The notes: generated from the letters alone by a model not told the origin. Positions 1 through 7,777 are shown, counted from the stretch's first letter. The stretch is 64,000 nt of DNA from Candidatus Endomicrobium neocapritermitis (GCA_009778325.1 WRJZ01000053.1:57302-121301), one strand, 5' to 3'. Numbers and translations are program-made.

Positions 1-267
1 CTTTCTCCTCTTGACGCGGTTGGGCCTGACGACATAAGAATTGATAAGTTGCTAAAAAGATTAAAAAGTAGTAAAATCACTGAAGTCATCCTTGCCACTG
101 ATACGGATTCAAAGGGTGAAACTACTGCATTATACCTTGCAGAAATTATCAAGCCAATAGGAATTACGGTTACAAGATTGGGTTACGGTTTGCCTGTCGG
201 CGGAGACATTGAATACGCTGACGAGCTTACTATTTCCCGAGCTATTTTGGGCAGAAAAGAAATGTAA
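1..267 (+). CDS. recR: Recombination protein RecR, C-terminal part (cut by window edge)
   Basis: The reading frame is open from the first base and carries the RecR signature SPLDAVGPDDIRI followed by the C-terminal half of a Toprim domain (EVILATDTDSKGETTALYLA). RecR works with RecO and RecF in loading RecA at gaps. The N-terminal helix-hairpin-helix and zinc-finger regions lie upstream of the window. The C-terminus (GGDIEYADELTISRAILGRKEM) has the usual RecR ending, so only the 5' end is missing because of the window boundary. Confidence is high from the linked SPLD-G-PDDIRI and Toprim motifs. Confidence 0.88.
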   Translation, partial: LSPLDAVGPDDIRIDKLLKRLKSSKITEVILATDTDSKGETTALYLAEIIKPIGITVTRLGYGLPVGGDIEYADELTISRAILGRKEM

Positions 268-271
268 AAAA

Positions 272-428
272 GGCAATTACAAATTACGAATTACGAATTA
301 CGAATCAACGGCAAAAGACAAAAAGGCAATTAAGAATAAACAAATAAAAGCCATCCTCTTATAAATGTGTATAAATTGTAGTTAAGTAGTTGTAGTTGAT
401 TAGTAATTAGTAATTTGTAATTGTCGTT
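272..428. repeat. Word-stem hairpin A (word AATTACG)
   Basis: This fills most of the gap between recR and porG. The left arm (274-312) repeats AATTAC(G) four times and ends in AATCAACGGC. The right arm (395-423) is its reverse complement but has one unit fewer and T in place of G at the unit junctions. The loop carries AAAAGACAAAAAGGC. The right end is TGTCGTT (422-428), matching the family end. It lies about 80 bases upstream of the porG start. Confidence 0.75.
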
Positions 429-510
429 ATATTACTATTTATAAAAAAATGGTTTCAAAATAATGTTTTGATTGAAAATTCAATTAAAACAACACTAAAA
501 GGAGCGAGAA

Positions 511-1089
511 ATGTCAGCAAAAATGATTGAAGTTCGTTGGCATGGCCGCGGCGGTCAGGGAGCAAAAACAGCCGCGCTTCTGTTTGCCGAAGCAGTTTTG
601 GCAACAGGCAAATATATTCAGGCTTTTCCTGAATATGGTCCGGAAAGAATGGGTGCGCCTGTTCAGTCTTTTAACAGGATAAGTGAAGAACCGATAACAA
701 TTCATTCGGGCATTACACATCCGCAGTATGTCGTAATTCTTGACCCGTCTCTTATGGACTGTGTTGACGTTGCCGACGGTATCGGTAAAACCGGAAAAGT
801 AATCGTAAATTCAACGTTCAGCGCCGAAGAGATATCCAAACAGCTTAACATTGACAAATCGCAGGTTTACGTTGTAAACGCAAGCCACATTGCGCTTGAA
901 ACCATAGGCAAAAATATTCCGAACACTCCGATGCTCGGCGCTTTGGTAAAAGTTATCGGAAATTTAGATATTAATGCCGTTTTAGAAGACACAAAAGTAA
1001 AACTCACGGCAAAATTCCGTCACAAACCGGAAGTTATTGAAGGAAACCTCTCTTCAATAAAAAGAGCTTATGACGAAGTGAAAAACTGA
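511..1089 (+). CDS. porG: 2-oxoacid:ferredoxin oxidoreductase, gamma subunit
   Basis: This 192-residue protein has the gamma-subunit signature GRGGQGAKTAALLFAEAV near the N-terminus and the EYGPERMGAPV segment typical of the family. It forms the enzyme with the delta, alpha and beta subunits encoded next. The enzyme decarboxylates a 2-oxoacid (pyruvate most likely, 2-oxoisovalerate possible) to acyl-CoA and reduces ferredoxin in the cytoplasm. The start is supported by AAAGGAG eight bases upstream. The gene order gamma-delta-alpha-beta is that of the four-subunit POR/VOR class. The substrate cannot be decided from sequence alone. Confidence 0.92.
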   Translation: MSAKMIEVRWHGRGGQGAKTAALLFAEAVLATGKYIQAFPEYGPERMGAPVQSFNRISEEPITIHSGITHPQYVVILDPSLMDCVDVADGIGKTGKVIVNSTFSAEEISKQLNIDKSQVYVVNASHIALETIGKNIPNTPMLGALVKVIGNLDINAVLEDTKVKLTAKFRHKPEVIEGNLSSIKRAYDEVKN

Positions 1090-1158
1090 CAAAAGCAGTT
1101 TTTTATTCCGCTCTTTTGTCATTGCGAGGAAGGGCAAAGCCCTGACGCGGCAAACCAA
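1088..1158. repeat. REP-like palindromic repeat after porG
   Basis: GACAAAAG (1088-1095) and CTTTTGTC (1113-1120) form an inverted repeat. It is followed directly by GTCATTGCGAGG and the palindrome AGGGCAAAGCCCT, then ACGCGGCAAACC. The same GACAAAAGCAG...CTTTTGTC module follows porB at 3949-3981. The GTCATTGCGAGG type of dispersed repeat is common in bacterial genomes. The left half overlaps the porG stop codon. Confidence 0.6.
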
Positions 1159-1241
1159 GGTTGTTGTCAAAAAAGCAGAAATAATGAAAAAATCAGTAAA
1201 AATGAATTCTTGATTTAAAGATTTGAGAACGGAGGAATAAA

Positions 1242-1559
1242 GTGAAAAAGAACGATTGTAAAATAAAATTATCGGCTGCGCAGCTTCCTGCGGGAGGTAT
1301 AGTCGAAGCAGGAACGGCAAACGATTTTATCACAGGCGACTGGCGCTCGGAAAGGCCTATATGGCATAAAGATAAGTGCATACATTGCCTTATATGCTGG
1401 ATATCATGTCCGGATTCTTCAATTTTGGTTGCTCCGGACGAAAAAAAGACAACCGTTATTACAGGCATAGATTATGACCATTGCAAAGGCTGCGGCATTT
1501 GCGCTAATGAATGTCCTGTTAAAGGTAAAGCCATTACGATGGAAGAAGAAAAAAAATGA
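1242..1559 (+). CDS. porD: 2-oxoacid:ferredoxin oxidoreductase, delta (ferredoxin-like) subunit
   Basis: This 105-residue subunit has two complete 4Fe-4S binding motifs, CIHCLICWISCP and CKGCGICANECP, in the C-terminal two thirds. It passes electrons from the thiamine-bound intermediate to external ferredoxin. The start is GTG at 1242, chosen because GGAGGA lies at 1231-1236 and the N-terminus MKKNDCKIKLSAAQLPAGG leads directly into the delta-subunit fold. It is separated from porG by 152 bases containing a palindromic repeat and from porA by a second repeat, unusual spacing for one complex. Confidence 0.92.
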   Translation: MKKNDCKIKLSAAQLPAGGIVEAGTANDFITGDWRSERPIWHKDKCIHCLICWISCPDSSILVAPDEKKTTVITGIDYDHCKGCGICANECPVKGKAITMEEEKK

Positions 1560-1570
1560 CTTATACAATA

Positions 1571-1658
1571 AGTCATTCCCGAGTGTTTTAATCGGGGATC
1601 CATGTTCAAATAAACAAAATATAAAAATAGATTCCCGATAAAGACTTTCGGGAATGAC
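1571..1658. repeat. Palindromic element between porD and porA
   Basis: The ends GTCATTCCCGA (1572-1582) and TCGGGAATGAC (1648-1658) are perfect inverted repeats. Inside are a second hairpin around GAGTGTTTTAATCGGGGATCC and another at ATTCCCGATAAAGACTTTCGGGAAT. This resembles the GTCATTCCC...GGGAATCCA repeats (dRS3-like) dispersed in several bacterial groups. The outermost end produces an ATG at 1654 in frame with porA, which I take to be accidental. Confidence 0.65.
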
Positions 1659-1677
1659 AGACAAAAAAGAGGCTAAA

Positions 1678-2883
1678 ATGATAAAGACAGTATATTCAAA
1701 AGGCAAACTTGTCGCAAAAACCGGCAACGAAGTTATGGCCGAAGCAATGCGCCAGATAGAGCCGGACGTAGTAGCCGCGTATCCTATCACTCCCGCTACG
1801 GAAATCGTGCAGATTTTTTCACAGTTTGTAGCCGACGGAATCGTAAAAAGCGAATATGTCGCGGTAGAAAGCGAGCATTCGGCGATGTCGGCGACAATTG
1901 CCGCCGCTGCCGCAGGCGCCAGGGCAATGACAGGCACTTCGGCGCAGGGTCTTGCGCTTATGTGGGAAATGCTATACATAGCCGCGGGTCTCAGGCTGCC
2001 TATAGTTATGGCGGAAGTAAACAGAGCGTTGTCCGCTCCTATAAACATACACGGCGACCAGTCCGACACGATGGGCGCGAGAGATTCCGGCTGGATACAG
2101 ATTTATTCCGAAAATTCGCAGGAAGCTTACGACAATATGATTCAGGCGGTAAAAATCGCCGAAAAAGCGAAACTTCCGGCAATGGTAACTACGGACGGAT
2201 TTATTATTTCCCACTGCATGGAAGTGGTTGAAACATATCCGGATGAAGACGTAAAAAAATTCGTCGGCGAATATAAGCCGGAAAGAAGTCTTCTTGACAC
2301 AAAGAAGCCATACACATTAGGCTCTATCGAACTTCAGGATTATTATTTCGAACACAGATGGCAGCTTGCCGAAGGCATGAGAAACGCGAAAAATATTATC
2401 GCGGAAGTAGCGAAAGATTTCGAAAAAACTTTCGGACGCAAATATGACATGTATGAAAAATACATGATGGACGACGCTGAAATTGCGATAGTCGTTATCG
2501 GCTCAACGGCCGGCACGGCAAAAGTAGTTGTAAAAGAGCTCAGGGAAAAAGGAATAAAAGCCGGTCTTCTTAAAATAAGAGTTTTCAGGCCTTTCCCCTT
2601 TGAAATGATCGCGAAAGATTTGGCAAACGTTAAAGCGATTGCTGTTATGGACAGGGCGGATTCCTGCTCCGGAACGTACGCTCCGTTATATTCGGACGTT
2701 GTTACGGCTTTGTTTGCCGCAGGAGTTATGGCTCCTAAAGTAGTTAACTATGTTTACGGGCTCGGCGGAAGAGAAATCAATACCGATCATATTGCCGCGG
2801 TTTATGACAAGCTCGGCAAAATAGCTTCGGGCGCTGAAAAGCCTTTTACGGGAATTGAATATATTAATGTAAGAATAAAGTAA
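1678..2883 (+). CDS. porA: 2-oxoacid:ferredoxin oxidoreductase, alpha subunit
   Basis: This 401-residue alpha subunit starts at 1678 (MIKTVYSKGKLVAKTGNE) after GAGGC. An in-frame ATG at 1654 lies within the palindromic repeat and is unlikely to be used. The N-terminal domain has the pyrimidine-binding signature YPITPATEIVQ and the central EHSAMSATIAAAAAGAR...TGTSAQGLALM segment of POR alpha chains. The C-terminal domain has GLLKIRVFRPFP. Together with PorB it forms the thiamine-diphosphate active site. Length and motifs fit the family; no damage is seen. Confidence 0.93.
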   Translation: MIKTVYSKGKLVAKTGNEVMAEAMRQIEPDVVAAYPITPATEIVQIFSQFVADGIVKSEYVAVESEHSAMSATIAAAAAGARAMTGTSAQGLALMWEMLYIAAGLRLPIVMAEVNRALSAPINIHGDQSDTMGARDSGWIQIYSENSQEAYDNMIQAVKIAEKAKLPAMVTTDGFIISHCMEVVETYPDEDVKKFVGEYKPERSLLDTKKPYTLGSIELQDYYFEHRWQLAEGMRNAKNIIAEVAKDFEKTFGRKYDMYEKYMMDDAEIAIVVIGSTAGTAKVVVKELREKGIKAGLLKIRVFRPFPFEMIAKDLANVKAIAVMDRADSCSGTYAPLYSDVVTALFAAGVMAPKVVNYVYGLGGREINTDHIAAVYDKLGKIASGAEKPFTGIEYINVRIK

Positions 2884-2884
2884 A

Positions 2885-2999
2885 GACAGAAGTTGAGAAG
2901 TTGGGAAGCTGGGAAGTTGAGCAAAGACAAAGGCAACGAAAAAGACAAAACGACCACAGCTCCTCTCAGCTTCCCAACTTCTCAGCTCTCTAAACTTCT
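2885..2999. repeat. Word-stem hairpin B (words GAAGTTG/GAAGCTG)
   Basis: The left arm (2888-2921) is a run of GAAGTTG-like heptads. The right arm (2961-2999) is the pyrimidine-rich complement, with an extra insertion near the base. The loop contains CAAAGACAAAGGCAACG and AAAAGACAAAACGACC, and reappears in reverse complement inside element C at 11.8 kb. The element lies inside the por operon and ends a few bases before the porB Shine-Dalgarno. Confidence 0.75.
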
Positions 3000-3017
3000 A
3001 AAATGGAGAATTATAAC

Positions 3018-3950
3018 ATGGCAAATTTAAAAGAATTAAGTAAATGTCCCGAACGCCTTACTGGCGGACACCGTCTCTGCGCGGGCTGCGGAGCGGGCAT
3101 AGTCGCCAGACAAACGCTTCTTGCGGCAGGCAATACTCCTGTTGTTGTTACAAGCGCTACGGGCTGCCTGGAAGTTTCTACGACAATATTTCCTTACAGC
3201 TCATGGAAAGATTCATTTTTTCACAGCGCTTTTGAAAATTCTGCGGCAACATGTTCCGGCATAGAAGCGGCATATAAAAGCCTTAAAAAGCAGGGGAAAA
3301 TAACTGAAGATATAAGATTCATAGCTTTCGGCGGCGACGGCGGAACTTATGATATCGGACTTCAGTCTTTGTCCGGCGCGGTAGAACGCGGGCACAGAAT
3401 GCTTTACATATGCTACAACAATGAAGCGTACATGAACACCGGCATACAGCGCTCAGGCGCGACTCCGAGAGGCGCCCATACGACAACCGCTCCCGCCGGG
3501 AAATCAATTCACGGTAAGCAGCAGACAAGAAAAGATTTGACCGAAATAATGGTCGCCCATGACATTCCTTATGTTGCGCAGGCTTATGTCGGCAACTGGA
3601 ACGACTATATAACAAAAGTTCAGAAAGCTTTGGCGGTTGACGGTCCTTCTTTTATAAATATTTTAACGCCTTGCAGGCTGGGCTGGGCATATAAACCGGA
3701 AGATACGATGTCTCTTAACAGGCTTGCAGTTGAAACCTGCATATGGCCTTCGTACGAAGTTGAAAACGGCGTTTACAAAATAAACGTAATGCCGAAAGAA
3801 AAAAAGCCGGTAACGGAATTCTTAAAACCCCAGGGAAGATTCAGCCATCTTTTTAAACCGGGAAGCGAAGGCATTATTGAACAGATTCAAAAAGAAGTTG
3901 ACGCGAAATGGGAGCTTTTGCAGAAAAAAGTCGCAATGACGGCAAAGTGA
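3018..3950 (+). CDS. porB: 2-oxoacid:ferredoxin oxidoreductase, beta subunit
   Basis: This 310-residue thiamine-diphosphate subunit has RLCAGCGAGIVARQ near the N-terminus and the TPP/Mg motif GDGGTYDIGLQSLSGAVERG with the following NNEAYMNTGIQRSG. Cysteines in CAGCG, GCLEV and TPCRLG fit the ligands of the proximal 4Fe-4S cluster. The start at 3018 is preferred over ATG 3003 because GGAG at 3005-3008 lies the right distance upstream. It is the last gene of the operon and is followed by repeats and a terminator. Confidence 0.93.
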   Translation: MANLKELSKCPERLTGGHRLCAGCGAGIVARQTLLAAGNTPVVVTSATGCLEVSTTIFPYSSWKDSFFHSAFENSAATCSGIEAAYKSLKKQGKITEDIRFIAFGGDGGTYDIGLQSLSGAVERGHRMLYICYNNEAYMNTGIQRSGATPRGAHTTTAPAGKSIHGKQQTRKDLTEIMVAHDIPYVAQAYVGNWNDYITKVQKALAVDGPSFINILTPCRLGWAYKPEDTMSLNRLAVETCIWPSYEVENGVYKINVMPKEKKPVTEFLKPQGRFSHLFKPGSEGIIEQIQKEVDAKWELLQKKVAMTAK

Positions 3951-4063
3951 CAAAAGCAGGTTTTAATTCAACTCTTTTGTCATCCCCGAATGTCTTAATC
4001 GGGGATCCAAGCAGGTTTTAAATCCTTTCTTTTGTCATTCCGCACTTGATGCGGAATCCAATT
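3949..4063. repeat. Tandem REP-like palindromes after porB
   Basis: Two copies of a CAGGTTTTAAxTC...CTTTTGTC module each lead into a palindrome: GTCATCCCCGAATGTCTTAA with TCGGGGATCC (3979-4008) and GTCATTCCGCACTTG with GCGGAATCCA (4034-4060). The first copy starts at the porB stop codon. With the terminator and sigma-gene leader that follow, they account for the 302 bases between porB and the sigma factor gene. Confidence 0.65.
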
Positions 4064-4098
4064 GTACGCGTGTTCATTTTAGAAAAACATTAAAAAAT

Positions 4099-4137
4099 AA
4101 AAAGCAGGACAGTTAAAAAAAACTGTCCTGCTTTTTG
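4099..4137 (+). terminator. Rho-independent terminator of the por operon
   Basis: The perfect stem AAGCAGGACAGTT / AACTGTCCTGCTT encloses a short A-rich loop and is followed by TTTTTG. It separates the por operon from the sigma-factor promoter that begins six bases later. Confidence 0.85.
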
Positions 4138-4142
4138 TATTT

Positions 4143-4170
4143 GTGATACTTTTTAAACTTGAGCATAGTA
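4143..4170 (+). promoter_or_regulatory. Candidate autoregulatory promoter of sigma locus 1
   Basis: GTGATACTTTTTAAA, two bases, then TG.GCATAGT matches the sequence upstream of the paralogous sigma gene (36802-36829) at 24 of 28 positions. Both copies sit right after a terminator. Conservation between two paralogous loci whose other upstream sequence differs suggests an ECF-type promoter with TGATAC as -35 and CATAGT as -10, 14 bases apart. Confidence 0.5.
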
Positions 4171-4214
4171 TTTATAGCAGGGCCTGCTAAATAATATGCG
4201 TAAAGGAGATTTAA

Positions 4215-4256
4215 ATGAAAATCGGACAAATAAATAAGGATAGGAGCCGAGCATGA
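4215..4256 (+). CDS. Possible 13-residue leader peptide coupled to the sigma factor gene
   Basis: ATG at 4215 has a strong AAAGGAG five bases upstream and opens a 13-codon frame (MKIGQINKDRSRA). Its stop codon overlaps the sigma factor start as ATGA. The sigma gene's own Shine-Dalgarno (AGGAG, 4242-4246) is inside this frame. A role in translational coupling is inferred. The paralogous locus at 36.9 kb lacks an equivalent, so chance is possible. Confidence 0.35.
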   Translation: MKIGQINKDRSRA

Positions 4257-4747
4257 ACTTTGAACAGACGTATAGAGAGTTCTTTAAAATAATTTACTCC
4301 TATATAATTACGCGGACGATAGAAGACAGCGTTGCCAAAGATATAGCCGCTCTTACTTGGCAAAAAGCGCTTAAAAATTTCGATACTTTCGATATAAGCA
4401 GAGGAAATATGCGCCAATGGCTTTTTACAATAGCGCGCAATGAGATAAATATGTATTACAGGATGTATTATGTAAAAAAAGTTTTATCTTTGACAGGTTT
4501 TGAGGACGCGAGCGTATCCGGTGAAAAAGGAATAGAAGAAACGCTTATAGATAATCAGGAAAAACAGCTTCTTCTTAAAGCTATGGAAACATTAAACAAG
4601 AAAGAACAGGATATAATCGCTCTTAAATTTTATTCCGGTTTAAATAACCGCCAGATAGCCGAACTTGTTAATATCAGCGAATCCAATGTCGGCACGATAA
4701 TCAACAGAGGCATGAATAAAATAAGAGTTTTTTTGGAGGTAAAATGA
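4253..4747 (+). CDS. ECF-like RNA polymerase sigma factor, copy 1
   Basis: This 164-residue protein has a sigma region 2 (residues about 8-75; LTWQKALKNFDTF, MRQWLFTIARNEI) and a region 4 helix-turn-helix (about 105-155; EQDIIALKFYSGLNNRQIAE, ISESNVGTIINR). No region 1 or 3 is present, as in the ECF group. It overlaps the following membrane protein gene by four bases (ATGA), the arrangement expected of a sigma factor and its membrane-bound antagonist. A paralogue about 80 percent identical lies at 36933-37427. The start has AGGAG at 4242-4246. Confidence 0.85.
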   Translation: MNFEQTYREFFKIIYSYIITRTIEDSVAKDIAALTWQKALKNFDTFDISRGNMRQWLFTIARNEINMYYRMYYVKKVLSLTGFEDASVSGEKGIEETLIDNQEKQLLLKAMETLNKKEQDIIALKFYSGLNNRQIAELVNISESNVGTIINRGMNKIRVFLEVK

Positions 4748-6834
4748 AAAACACGGAAAAAGAAATAATAGAACGTTTTCAAAAATTTGATTTTGACCCT
4801 GATAAAACAAAGGAAAATCAAATCTTTAATAAAATAACATCAGCCCACGCTGTAAAAAGAAGGCCGAAACGCTTGGTTTTTGCTTTTGTAGCGGCTTTCA
4901 GCGTTTTAATCGCGGTAGTTTTGATACATAAAGATAAAAATCAATTAATTGAAAGCGACAGCGGAACATATGTTCTTCAAAATGATGCTTTTCAGGGCGT
5001 TATGGTAATGAATGAAGAAGAAAAAGCGGTAACGGTAAATGTTCTTGTGGAATCAGCAGATTCAGCTATGCCAATTTCCGAGAGTCAAAAAGAAATGGCG
5101 CCCAAACGCGCAGAAGCAGAAAAGCTTAGTATCGCAGAGGAACGTCGTGCAGTCGAAGATGTTCAGAGGTTGATGAATGAAAAAGAAAAAGCGGAACCGG
5201 CAAATGTTCTTGCGGACTCAGTAGGTTCAGTTATGACAAAAAAAGAAATGGCGTCCAAACGCGAAAAAGCAAGAGAGTTTAGTATCGCAGAGGAACGTCG
5301 TGCAGTCGCTATGGCACGTGTCGAGATGGGACGTGTTTTGGCATTAAAGGCTGCTGCTGACAAGTCTGCCGCTCCTGCTGCATCCGCGAATATGAATTAT
5401 ATAGGACAGGATTATAACAGTTTGCAGGACGAAAGCTATAAAAAGTACGAAGAAAATACTTTCCGTTCAACGATTTCAGATCCGCTTTCTACTTTTTCCG
5501 CTGACGTTGACGTTGCGTCATACAATATAATGAGACGTTTCATTATGTCGGGCAGTATGCCAAACCCCGATTCCGTAAGAATCGAAGAAATGCTCAATTA
5601 TTTCAATTATTCGTATCCGCAGCCTAAAGGCAAAGACCCTGTCAGCATGAACTTTGAATATACGGATTCGCCTTGGAACAAAGGCCTTAAACTTGTGAAA
5701 ATAGGGGTGAAAGCCAAAGATATAAAAAAAGCCGAATTGCCGCCGAGCAATCTGGTATTTTTGATAGACGTATCAGGTTCTATGTCGCAGGAAAACAGGC
5801 TGCCTTTAGTCAAGAAATCGTTAAAAATGCTTGTTGACGAATTACGCCCCGAAGACAGGGTGTCGATAGTGACTTACGCAAGCGGCACTAATGAGCTTCT
5901 TTCAGGAGCCAAAGGCAGCGAAAAAGAAAAAATAATGCAAATAATCGATAACCTTAACGCAGGCGGCGGCACATATGGCGCCGGTGGTTTGGCTCTCGCG
6001 TATGAAGTTGCAAAAAAGAACTTTATCAGAAAAGGCAATAACAGGATAATTCTTGCTACGGACGGCGATTTTAATATCGGGCCCAGCTCGGAAAGCGAGC
6101 TTGAAAATCAAATAGTCGCGGCGCGCGAGTCGGGCGTATTTCTAAGCGTATTGGGTTACGGTATGGGCAACTATAAAGATTCAAAAGTGCAAACGCTTGC
6201 CAATAAAGGCAACGGCAATTATGCCTATATAAATGATTTGTTTGAAGCAAGAAAAACGCTTGTAAAAGAGTTTGGAGCCACTTTGTTTACCGTTGCCAAA
6301 GACGTTAAATTACAGGTAGAGTTCAATCCCGCTTATGTAGCTGCGTACCGCCTTGTAGGTTATGAAAAAATAGCTCTTAATACGCAGGATTTTAACGACG
6401 ATAAAAAAGATGCCGGTGAAATGGGCGCAGGGCATACCGTTACGGTAATCTACGAAATTATTCCGGCCGGCGTTGAAAGCGAGTTTATGCCGGATATTGA
6501 ATCGCTCAAATACACTAAAGTTGCCGCTTCATCTGATAACGGCGATGTCTTAACGCTCAAATTGAGATATAAAGATCCGGATTCCGACACAAGCAAACTT
6601 ATGGAAAAACAGCTGAAACAAAAAGATTATGTTCCGTTTAGCAAAACATCCGACGATATGCGTTTTGCCGTAAGCGTCGCGCAATTCGGGCAAATAGTTA
6701 AAGACAGCCAGTATAAAGGCAATATGACAATCGACGAAGTGATAAGTACGGCAAAAAAGGCCAAAGGCGCCGATGACGACGGTTACAGGGCCGACTTCAT
6801 AAAAATGCTTGAAATGTATAAGATGATTAAGTAA
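4744..6834 (+). CDS. Membrane-anchored von Willebrand factor A protein (YfbK-like), probable sigma-factor partner
   Basis: The 696-residue protein begins with about 40 charged cytoplasmic residues, then one membrane span (about 44-62, VFAFVAAFSVLIAVVLI). A low-complexity periplasmic linker rich in E, K and A follows (about 90-220). The YfbK-type N-terminal domain (STFSADVDVASYNIMRRFI) precedes a vWA domain whose MIDAS is complete: D342-V-S-G-S, the threonine in GGGTYGAGG and ATDGDFN. A DUF3520-like C-terminus ends it. The first 65 residues match the start of the 403-residue protein at 37424, suggesting the conserved anti-sigma portion. The linker contains a 51-codon in-frame tandem duplication. 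Anti-sigma activity is inferred from position and topology. Confidence 0.8.
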   Translation: MKNTEKEIIERFQKFDFDPDKTKENQIFNKITSAHAVKRRPKRLVFAFVAAFSVLIAVVLIHKDKNQLIESDSGTYVLQNDAFQGVMVMNEEEKAVTVNVLVESADSAMPISESQKEMAPKRAEAEKLSIAEERRAVEDVQRLMNEKEKAEPANVLADSVGSVMTKKEMASKREKAREFSIAEERRAVAMARVEMGRVLALKAAADKSAAPAASANMNYIGQDYNSLQDESYKKYEENTFRSTISDPLSTFSADVDVASYNIMRRFIMSGSMPNPDSVRIEEMLNYFNYSYPQPKGKDPVSMNFEYTDSPWNKGLKLVKIGVKAKDIKKAELPPSNLVFLIDVSGSMSQENRLPLVKKSLKMLVDELRPEDRVSIVTYASGTNELLSGAKGSEKEKIMQIIDNLNAGGGTYGAGGLALAYEVAKKNFIRKGNNRIILATDGDFNIGPSSESELENQIVAARESGVFLSVLGYGMGNYKDSKVQTLANKGNGNYAYINDLFEARKTLVKEFGATLFTVAKDVKLQVEFNPAYVAAYRLVGYEKIALNTQDFNDDKKDAGEMGAGHTVTVIYEIIPAGVESEFMPDIESLKYTKVAASSDNGDVLTLKLRYKDPDSDTSKLMEKQLKQKDYVPFSKTSDDMRFAVSVAQFGQIVKDSQYKGNMTIDEVISTAKKAKGADDDGYRADFIKMLEMYKMIK

Positions 6835-6848
6835 GGAAAGATAAAATA

Positions 6849-6882
6849 AAAAAACCGCCGGCATTAATCCGGCGGTTTTTTA
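6849..6882. terminator. Bidirectional terminator between convergent genes
   Basis: The stem AACCGCCGG / CCGGCGGTT has a seven-base loop, with A-rich sequence on the left and a T run on the right. It can therefore serve both the plus-strand vWA gene and the minus-strand thioesterase gene. Confidence 0.85.
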
Positions 6883-6898
6883 TTAACCGTAAAATTTT

Positions 6899-7624
6899 TT
6901 ATTTCCAAACCGTATATGCGGCTGAAAGTTCTTTTCCGTCAGAGTCTCTCGTGAGAATATGCCGGAAAATATTTTCCGTTTCATATGTCTTTATCGTAAT
7001 ATTTTCTCCTGCCGTTGCCTCGGCTTTATAATTAACCGCGATTTCTTTTAAAGAGCTGTTTTGTCTTACCGTTTCAGGCACTCCTTCAAAAGCCCAAGCC
7101 GTAAAATGCACATTATTTACATGGCGGTTAACGTCTATATCTTCAAGTCTGGTTTTTATCTGTGCCGATGTTACGGGTGTTTTTCCTTCAAAAGGCGGCG
7201 GTTTTAAAGCTGCCGGCTCCATGCCTTCAATGGGCTCTATTCTTTGGCTGAGCATGGATTGCGGGGTTTTTGCTATTTTGCGTTTTGCCAAATCAATGAT
7301 AACCCATGAACTTGTGCCTTTAATTTTTTCAGCGCCGGTTTCATCATATATAATAAAATCCCTGCGGCTGTATATTTTATCGCTGAAACAGTGCCACGTT
7401 TTTATTTTTACGTTTTGTATGCCTTTTATTTCTCCGTAAATCTTAAACTTAATGTTTATAAGCGCCCATGCAACGCCGTTTGAAAATAGCTCTTCGATTC
7501 CGTAAGAAAGATTTTCAGCGTCCATTGCCGCCGCCTGCTGGAAATAATTCTGTAATACCCATACAGGCACGCTTCTGTCCGGCGCCATTTCATGAAACCG
7601 CACTTTAAAATTTTCTTCCAGCAT
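6899..7624 (-). CDS. Acyl-ACP thioesterase
   Basis: This 241-residue double-hotdog protein releases fatty acids from acyl carrier protein. The N-terminal repeat shows FKVRFHEMAPDRSVPVWVL and a WALINIKFKIYGE strand. The second repeat carries the catalytic-type motif DIDVNRHVNNVHFTAWAFEG with the D, N and H expected for the FatA/acyl-ACP thioesterase family. The length suits the bacterial family. It is transcribed convergently to the vWA gene, with a tRNA gene upstream on the same strand. Confidence 0.85.
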   Translation of the reverse strand: MLEENFKVRFHEMAPDRSVPVWVLQNYFQQAAAMDAENLSYGIEELFSNGVAWALINIKFKIYGEIKGIQNVKIKTWHCFSDKIYSRRDFIIYDETGAEKIKGTSSWVIIDLAKRKIAKTPQSMLSQRIEPIEGMEPAALKPPPFEGKTPVTSAQIKTRLEDIDVNRHVNNVHFTAWAFEGVPETVRQNSSLKEIAVNYKAEATAGENITIKTYETENIFRHILTRDSDGKELSAAYTVWK

Positions 7625-7652
7625 AAGAACTCCTTGGTATTATAGAGTTTTG

Positions 7653-7684
7653 ATAAAGAAAAAACCTGCATTTTAAGCAGGCTT
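7653..7684 (-). terminator. Terminator of tRNA-Asn
   Basis: Read on the minus strand, the stem CCTGC...GCAGG is followed by TTTTTTCTTT. It lies between the tRNA-Asn and thioesterase genes and probably ends the tRNA transcript. Confidence 0.6.
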
Positions 7685-7705
7685 TAATTATTCCTCAATA
7701 AAAAG

Positions 7706-7777
7706 CTCCGACGGCTGGGCTCGAACCAGCAACCGATCGGTTAACAGCCGATTGCTCCACCATTGAGCTACGTCGGA
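7706..7777 (-). tRNA. tRNA-Asn (anticodon GTT)
   Basis: On the minus strand the acceptor stem TCCGACG/CGTCGGA encloses the D arm (AGCTCAATGGTGGAGC), the anticodon arm CGGCTGTTAACCG with GTT, and the T arm GCTGGTTCGAGCCCAGC. The discriminator base is G, and CCA is not encoded. The rest of the 300-base gap between the thioesterase and M48 genes (7778-7924) is AT-rich with no feature I can identify. Confidence 0.93.

Noticed and set aside
1654..1677. Longer N-terminus for porA beginning at ATG 1654
   Set aside because: That ATG is part of the TCGGGAATGAC end of a palindromic repeat, and the extra residues (MTDKKEAK) do not match alpha-subunit N-termini; 1678 has a GAGGC just upstream.
1571..4063. 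Insertion sequence remnants in the por region
   Set aside because: No transposase fragment and no flanking target duplication; the sequences are short palindromes of the GTCATTCC type.
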